Source of the DNA: Syntrophomonas sp. DTU019
Lineage (GTDB): Bacteria; Bacillota; Syntrophomonadia; Syntrophomonadales; Syntrophomonadaceae
NCBI GenBank assembly: GCA_913757435.1
Contig: CAJYDM010000001.1
Location: 310,001 to 374,000, forward strand
Direction of reading: 5' to 3'
Length of the DNA: 64,000 bases
Every line of letters starts with the position of its first letter. Within the stretch, counting starts at the first letter, position 1. The notes below the pieces were generated by a model. That model was not told the origin of the DNA and did no database searches. It saw only the letters and a program-made list of their open reading frames with translations. Shown here in pieces: positions 59,648-64,000 of this stretch. The translations under genes and the position numbers were made by a program.

Positions 59648-59974
59648 CCTTGGAAGGGTTCTCTATCAGCTCATATTTTGATACAATAACCATACTTGGT
59701 GTGGACGTCTCTGGTGCTTCTGTTGGTCGCATTAGCACATTTATACAGAGGCGTCTTTCCTTTCTGTATAATATGGTCATTATATCCAGCTATTTTTGGT
59801 CAGGCAACTCCGTCAGCTTTTGGACGGGTTAGGTTGGCTTTAACATTTATTAACTATAAATAAGATCATTTGTCGCCGAAAGCCATAGTCTAGGAGTTCT
59901 CTGACATTGCTCCAAATACTTTGTTTCACGAGGGCTTTATAGTTAATTGATCTTTGAAAGGGGAAAGACAAGTC

Positions 59975-60262
59975 TTGAAACGATTGGGGATTGGAACAGG
60001 AATCTTTTGCGTAATCAGTATAGTCGGGCTAATTGCTGATGATGTGCAGTTAATTATTAATTTAGCTAGTGGAGCAGCTTTGGTGCTCCTAGCGTTGGCT
60101 GTTGTTTTTTCAGGCAGTCTCGGAAGTGGAGATAGGATTAGAGCGAACTATGGGCATGAAGACAATCAGGAACGTCAACGTAGAAACCAGTGGACATCGT
60201 CTTTGTTACTCATGGCTATACCCAATATATTGGGGGCTATGATATTGTTCTCCTGCTCATAA
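59975..60262 (+). CDS. small DUF5316-like membrane protein
   Basis: A 95-residue protein with three hydrophobic segments: IGTGIFCVISIVGLIADDVQ, an Ala/Leu-rich middle and MAIPNILGAMILF at the end. The middle loop is polar with an Arg/Gln-rich stretch. Length and layout match DUF5316 proteins of Firmicutes, which have no known function. The TTG start at 59975 follows AAAGGGGAAAG. It is a single gene in the mobile-DNA region. Confidence 0.65.
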   Translation: MKRLGIGTGIFCVISIVGLIADDVQLIINLASGAALVLLALAVVFSGSLGSGDRIRANYGHEDNQERQRRNQWTSSLLLMAIPNILGAMILFSCS

Positions 60263-60436
60263 TTAGCTTTAAAAGGTTTTGGACGAGCTACCCATTATCC
60301 AGCTGTGAGGCATTGCCCAGTTCAAGCAAACAGCATATTAGGCTAATAACACGAAGCCCGGATATAAGTTATGAAATACTAATTAGTTAATATTAAGTAC
60401 GCACAGATTGTTAATGATACGTAGCTTTTTAATAAC

Positions 60437-60652
60437 TTATTTATCGTCAGTGTTTTTTGGTTGAAGTAATAGTATTAAGCTATCCAACTTATTAAGTAAC
60501 TGCGTTCTGTAGCCGTTTTGCTTCTGAAGATACCAAAATATTAGTACCACAATAGCAATCGGTATCAATATGTTTAGTAGTGACCAAAAGAAAACAAAGT
60601 AATTTGGGAAGTCAGGGGGGCTACCCACAGGCTGGACAATAGAAGTATTCAT
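60437..60652 (-). CDS. small single-pass membrane protein
   Basis: A 71-residue protein with a hydrophilic N-terminus, one transmembrane helix (LLNILIPIAIVVLIFWYLQK) and a polar C-terminal tail. The ATG at 60652 follows GGAGGTTATTGGA, a strong ribosome binding site, so expression is likely. I recognise no family. The neighbours are mobile genes and a DUF5316-like gene. Confidence 0.6.
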   Translation of the reverse strand: MNTSIVQPVGSPPDFPNYFVFFWSLLNILIPIAIVVLIFWYLQKQNGYRTQLLNKLDSLILLLQPKNTDDK

Positions 60653-60829
60653 TCCAATAACCTCCGGAGTTAACTTATTTAAATAACTATAACTTATTTT
60701 ACCACAATCACTAATGTGAGACTTTTGCATAATAGCAAAAATCACGTTCTTTGAAACTACAATATGGTATTAGAGCATAAAAACCAGTTGAATTTTGGTT
60801 AATTATGCCTTTAGTATCAACAAGGTTAC

Positions 60830-62212
60830 TGGATTTATCTTAAAATGAACAGATTGACCCCTTTCCTTTAAAAACCTTAATATCTGCTTACTTTATGCAG
60901 CTATATCTTCAGATGATTTGGCTTTGTTTACCGCAACAACCGAAGCAATCATGGTAATAACACTCAGGTATGCATGGGTTTTAACCTTTTTAATACCTCG
61001 TACATTAAGTCCGGTTTCAAGTCCCAGATGCTCCTTTAAGCGCCCAAAACATCGCTCTACGCTGGTTCTCTTGTTGTATAGCAGCTTCCAGTTTGAAGTG
61101 CCTCGATGAGGCACTGTGAATAACCTGGAATCTTGTCTAGCTCTGGTTTTAACAACCATCCCATAATTGCTATCTGAGCACCAGGAGGAACCAAAAGGAC
61201 AGTCACATTTGCCCATAACATGAGGGCATCGGAATTTGTTAACCCCATTGCTGCCGCCCCAATAAGCCATGCGGTATCCCGCTGAACATATGGGGGTTGC
61301 ATCCCAATCCAGACCTTCTGGGGGCTCCTTTGCTCCTCGGTGATTTAGTGGTATTATTGCCTGTGCCTTGTAATCCTTGCGGATTAGTTCGTATATTGAC
61401 TTTTGATCATAACCGGCATCCATGAGATAATACTGGGGTTTACTGTTTAAGTTGTTACTGCATTCTTCAAGGATGCTTTCGGCCATTATTCCATCGTTGG
61501 TACTGGCTGGGGTTATGCTCAATGCTACGGGTAATTCAGATTTAACGTCAGTAGCAATATGCAGCTTGTAACCAAACCAGGTTATCTGGTTACCATTGGT
61601 ATCTAGCTTGCTGCCCCAGTTAGCTGATTGACCATCGTCTTTAATATTTTTACGTGGAACTGACTTCTCATTGGCATCTACTTTAGAAGCATCTATGGCA
61701 ATGGAACTGGTATCAATCAAACCCATGGATTCAGCCGTTGTTACTTGTTTCTTAAACAGTTCACGAAGTACTTCTGACTGAGTCAATCGCTCATAGAAAC
61801 GGCTAAAGGTAGCAATGCTGGGCACTTTACCAAAAACATCAAAGCCACAGTTATACCTGAGTACTGGATCATGGGTAAGACGTTCCACTAATTCAGTAAA
61901 TGTAGCCATATTGTAAACACGCATTGCAATTAATGCATTGAGCTTGCTCTCAAACGGGTAACCAGTTGGCCCTCTATGTTGTTTGTTCTCTTTGTCAAGA
62001 ACCGTAATAACGTCATCAAAATCGAGGGTGGCTAGAACTATCTCTAATCTTGACCGGGGCTGCAAATTTATTGCATCCTCAAAGGAAAATACGTATCCTT
62101 GCCGAATATTCATAGGTGACTTCCCCTTTCGTGTTTGTTTGGGTTTTGGTTTTGTCACCTTATAAATTCGGCAAATACGGGGGTGAAGTCCTTTTATTGT
62201 CCTCAAAAAATC
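60830..62212 (-). mobile_element. IS1182/IS5-like insertion sequence (ends approximate)
   Basis: The transposase gene is flanked by GGATTTATCTTAAAATGAAC at the left and, on the opposite strand, GGATTTTTTGAGGACAATAA at the right. They share GGATTT, and further in both have an ACCCC block, an imperfect inverted repeat. No target duplication was identified, so the ends are tentative. Confidence 0.5.
60893..62113 (-). CDS. DDE transposase (IS1182/IS5-like)
   Basis: A 406-residue transposase with an N-terminal DUF772-like region (ESKLNALIAMRVYNMATFTE) and the catalytic DDE pieces SIAIDASKVDANEK, YLMDAGYDQKS and TSVERCFGRLKEHLGLE. A Cys-rich insertion with CPHVMGKCDCPFGSSWC lies before the last block. 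The ATG at 62113 is chosen because AAGGGGAAG lies before it; the frame extends further upstream. The gene appears intact. Confidence 0.9.
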   Translation of the reverse strand: MNIRQGYVFSFEDAINLQPRSRLEIVLATLDFDDVITVLDKENKQHRGPTGYPFESKLNALIAMRVYNMATFTELVERLTHDPVLRYNCGFDVFGKVPSIATFSRFYERLTQSEVLRELFKKQVTTAESMGLIDTSSIAIDASKVDANEKSVPRKNIKDDGQSANWGSKLDTNGNQITWFGYKLHIATDVKSELPVALSITPASTNDGIMAESILEECSNNLNSKPQYYLMDAGYDQKSIYELIRKDYKAQAIIPLNHRGAKEPPEGLDWDATPICSAGYRMAYWGGSNGVNKFRCPHVMGKCDCPFGSSWCSDSNYGMVVKTRARQDSRLFTVPHRGTSNWKLLYNKRTSVERCFGRLKEHLGLETGLNVRGIKKVKTHAYLSVITMIASVVAVNKAKSSEDIAA

Positions 62213-62471
62213 CCAATATATCTGGGCTAATTAATATGCAAAATCCTCATGTACTAATTTATTTTATTTCAGAGTAATCCCGTTTTCTTATATTCTTAAT
62301 AAGGTTAATTGTTGGAAAATTTATTTATCTACTTTTATTTCAGTTATGCAATTTATTTTTGGGTATATATTAATTACAAGTTTTTATAAAGAAAACAGCG
62401 ATTAAGCGGAACTTCGCGTTATCCATTAAAATGGGGATTGAATTGTTGATAGATTAAAGGGGTTGATTATA

Positions 62472-62990
62472 GTGGAAATATCTTCGAGGGTTTTATTACG
62501 AATAGGATTGCAGATCGTTGGGGTGGTAACAATTATTACTGGCATTTGTCATACCATAGCAACCTGGGGAAATCTCCCTTCCAATCAGGGAATGATGCCC
62601 ATGGGCATAATGGTGGTAAGTATTTTAATCCCTCTAGTTACCCTTGCAGCAGGAGTATTCCTAGTTTTTGGCACAAAATCGTTAACAGAAAAGCTTTACC
62701 CAGAAGAAGAAGAAAAAATGGATTCATCCCAGAATATTTTCAGCTTGGCCATGAAAATAACGGGTGTGGTCTTACTGGTCACAGCTTTACCTGATGCGGT
62801 ACAGATATTGTCCTATGCAATATACATAAAAGCCTCCAGCCCGGTAATAAACAATTCAGTACAGTTCCAATTCATCTATACAAAACTTGTCTCAACATTA
62901 TTATATTTTGTCTTTGGTTGGTATTTACTCCAAGGCGGGCAGTTGTTTGTACGGTTGGCATTTCATCATGCCCAGGATAAAAAAGCTTAG
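62472..62990 (+). CDS. four-helix membrane protein of unknown function
   Basis: A 172-residue membrane protein with about four hydrophobic segments (IGLQIVGVVTIITGICHTIA is the first) and an acidic linker (YPEEEEKMDSSQ) in the middle. I do not recognise a family. The GTG at 62472 is preferred, with AAAGGGG about 8 nt upstream; a TTG at 62463 is an alternative. It precedes the exported two-domain protein gene by 127 bp. Confidence 0.65.
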   Translation: MEISSRVLLRIGLQIVGVVTIITGICHTIATWGNLPSNQGMMPMGIMVVSILIPLVTLAAGVFLVFGTKSLTEKLYPEEEEKMDSSQNIFSLAMKITGVVLLVTALPDAVQILSYAIYIKASSPVINNSVQFQFIYTKLVSTLLYFVFGWYLLQGGQLFVRLAFHHAQDKKA

Positions 62991-63117
62991 TACGTAATGG
63001 CGTGTGAATTAGTTTCCGGATGCATTGCATGGAATTTGCGGAACTCAACTAATTGGTCAAGAAAAGAAACCATGCGGCGTTTAGTGGATCAACAAAAAAT
63101 AAAGGGAGGACATACAT

Positions 63118-64000
63118 ATGTTCAACAAAAGATTTGTTATTACCCCAGCAGTTATAGTTTTTATCGGTTTACTCACGCTTTTTATTTGCATGCCTGTAGC
63201 TAATGCCTATCAGGAGGTAGGACTGCAATTAGAGGGAAGTATCATTGAAACTGATCCCGCTCCATTTATTAATAGCAACCGGGTTATGGTTCCTGTTCGG
63301 GAAATTGCTAATGCTCTGGGGGCTGACGTAAGCTGGAATGAGGAGAAACAGGCAGTAGTGGTTGCTCAGGGAGAATATCAAATGACCATGTTTATCGGGG
63401 AACGCCATGCTGCGGTTAATGGGAAAGACGTTCAGCTGGATGTTGCTCCTGTTATTGTTGAAAATCGGGCTATGGTTGCAGTTAGAGTTCTGGCGGATGC
63501 ACTACAGGTACCAATATCCTGGGATAGCGAAACTCAGGTAGTGAGTCTGGGTAAATTAGCACTGGTTGCAGGAAGTTCACTCGATTTTCCTCCATTTGAA
63601 TTCAAAGAGGATAGTGAGCTGCGTGGTTTTGATATTGATTTAATTAAGGCTATTGAGGAAGTGTCAGGAGAAAATATTATCGTCAAAGACATTAGCTTTG
63701 ACAGACTTATCCCATCTTTGCTGTCTGGACAGGTTGATTTAATCATTTCGGGGCTGACGATAATCGAGCCACGTCAGAAGATAATGGATTTTACTATGCC
63801 ATATTTTGATTACGGCGATATCATCCTGAGTACTAAAGGCAGGCCAAGTGACATAACACTTGAGGATTTGGCCGGAAAAAAAATTGCGTTCCAGCTTGGA
63901 ACTACTGGTCAGGAAATCGTCAGTTCGTTAGCGCAAAAACACCCCACTACACAGCCCGTGGTTTATGAGTCATTAGAGGAAGTTTGGGCTGCTGTAGAAG
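63118..64000 (+). CDS. exported protein with CuAO_N-like domain and family 3 solute-binding domain (partial)
   Basis: The frame from ATG 63118 (AAAGGGAGGACATACAT before it) is open to the window edge, giving 294 residues so far. A signal peptide ends near PVANAYQ. Residues about 40-145 form the copper-amine-oxidase-N-like repeat domain (RVMVPVREIANALGADVSW and RAMVAVRVLADALQVPISW), a cell-surface module of Clostridia. The remainder is a bacterial extracellular solute-binding protein family 3 domain (ALVAGSSLDFPPFEFKED, GFDIDLIKAIEEVSG, GLTIIEPRQKIMDFTMPY), which binds amino acids or similar ligands. The 3' end is outside the window. Confidence 0.88.
   Translation, partial: MFNKRFVITPAVIVFIGLLTLFICMPVANAYQEVGLQLEGSIIETDPAPFINSNRVMVPVREIANALGADVSWNEEKQAVVVAQGEYQMTMFIGERHAAVNGKDVQLDVAPVIVENRAMVAVRVLADALQVPISWDSETQVVSLGKLALVAGSSLDFPPFEFKEDSELRGFDIDLIKAIEEVSGENIIVKDISFDRLIPSLLSGQVDLIISGLTIIEPRQKIMDFTMPYFDYGDIILSTKGRPSDITLEDLAGKKIAFQLGTTGQEIVSSLAQKHPTTQPVVYESLEEVWAAVE

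Larger units (their letters stand above)
56841..59845 (-). mobile_element. 3,005-bp Tn7/Mu-like transposon (transposase, AAA ATPase, DUF6431-like)
   Basis: The left end TGTTACTGCCACCCCATAAT and the reverse complement of the right end, TGTTAAAGCCAACCTAACCC, form an imperfect terminal repeat with TGT...ACA termini. Inner repeats containing CCAAAAG(T/C)TGACGGA lie at 56887-56901 and, inverted, 59809-59823. TTTATT flanks both ends (56835-56840 and 59846-59851) as a target duplication. Removing the element and one duplicate restores the propeller frame to its stop codon. The three genes on the minus strand resemble transposase, target-complex ATPase and accessory protein of Tn7/Mu-type systems. 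Confidence 0.92.

Noticed and set aside
62997-63203. Frame starting MACELVSGC before the last gene
   Set aside because: It overlaps the well-supported exported-protein gene in another frame and lacks a ribosome binding site.

Overview
The window looks like a chromosomal segment of a strictly anaerobic, spore-forming, Gram-positive bacterium of the Clostridia, with a lifestyle resembling Peptococcaceae or Syntrophomonadaceae. The evidence is a T-box leader, a four-subunit 2-oxoacid:ferredoxin oxidoreductase, CotF-like spore coat proteins, lone fatty-acid beta-oxidation genes, an FNR-type regulator, a TAT-exported NrfC/NrfD-type module, and strong AGGAGG ribosome binding sites. No rRNA, tRNA or CRISPR array was seen.

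Layout. (1) 150-5,850: a probable Moco/Tuco riboswitch and terminator, then an Ig-like surface protein, a FecCD/BtuC-type ABC importer (permease, ATPase, lipoprotein), two TiaS-like 'DDTDS' proteins and a small Cys protein. Together they look like a molybdate/tungstate uptake operon. (2) 6,280-8,350: acyl-CoA dehydrogenase and a CarD-like regulator. (3) 8,560-12,750: an FNR-like regulator, a heavy-metal P-type ATPase, two stand-alone HMA metal-binding proteins and the iron-sulfur repair protein ScdA/RIC. Two TTGAY-N4-ATCAA boxes sit at about -41 of predicted promoters. (4) 13,070-20,760: two divergent operons. One encodes ApbE, NusG_II, an EcfT-like protein, a sensor kinase and a NarL-type regulator. 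The other encodes an FMN-binding-like exported protein with a flavinylation motif, a Gx/HepS1-like membrane protein, an exported four-cluster ferredoxin and NrfD. The whole resembles a flavinylation-based extracytosolic electron-transfer system. (5) 20,940-26,475: enoyl-CoA hydratase, then a four-subunit 2-oxoacid:ferredoxin oxidoreductase operon with a CbiT-like fifth gene, preceded by an isoleucine-type T-box. (6) 26,500-28,610: a type II restriction-modification system with a BglII/BstYI-like nuclease and two MT-A70 methyltransferases. (7) 29,160-36,030: cell-wall hydrolase, CNNM/CorC transporter with a possible attenuator, small membrane and stress-type proteins, and spore coat proteins. 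(8) 36,390-39,215: a PEP-synthase/rifampin-phosphotransferase-like enzyme carrying five in-frame copies of a 39-bp palindromic repeat.

(9) 39,815-52,965: an exopolysaccharide locus on the plus strand. It makes dTDP-4-keto-6-deoxyglucose (RfbA, RfbB), contains two DegT-type PLP enzymes and three different ATP-grasp proteins, and ends with GT2, WbaP-like and MurJ-like proteins. This combination suggests an amino sugar decorated by amide bonds.

(10) 53,190-62,210: a nest of mobile DNA. Two IS3-family copies, a truncated tyrosine recombinase of the recombinase-trio type, a broken beta-propeller gene and a DDE insertion sequence surround a well-delimited 3,005-bp Tn7/Mu-like transposon. That transposon has TGT...ACA ends, a TTTATT target duplication, and genes for a DDE transposase, an ExeA-like AAA ATPase and a DUF6431-like zinc protein. 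(11) 62,470-64,000: a membrane protein and the start of an exported protein that joins a copper-amine-oxidase-N-like domain to a family 3 solute-binding domain.

All functional calls come from reading motifs and context. No database search was possible.
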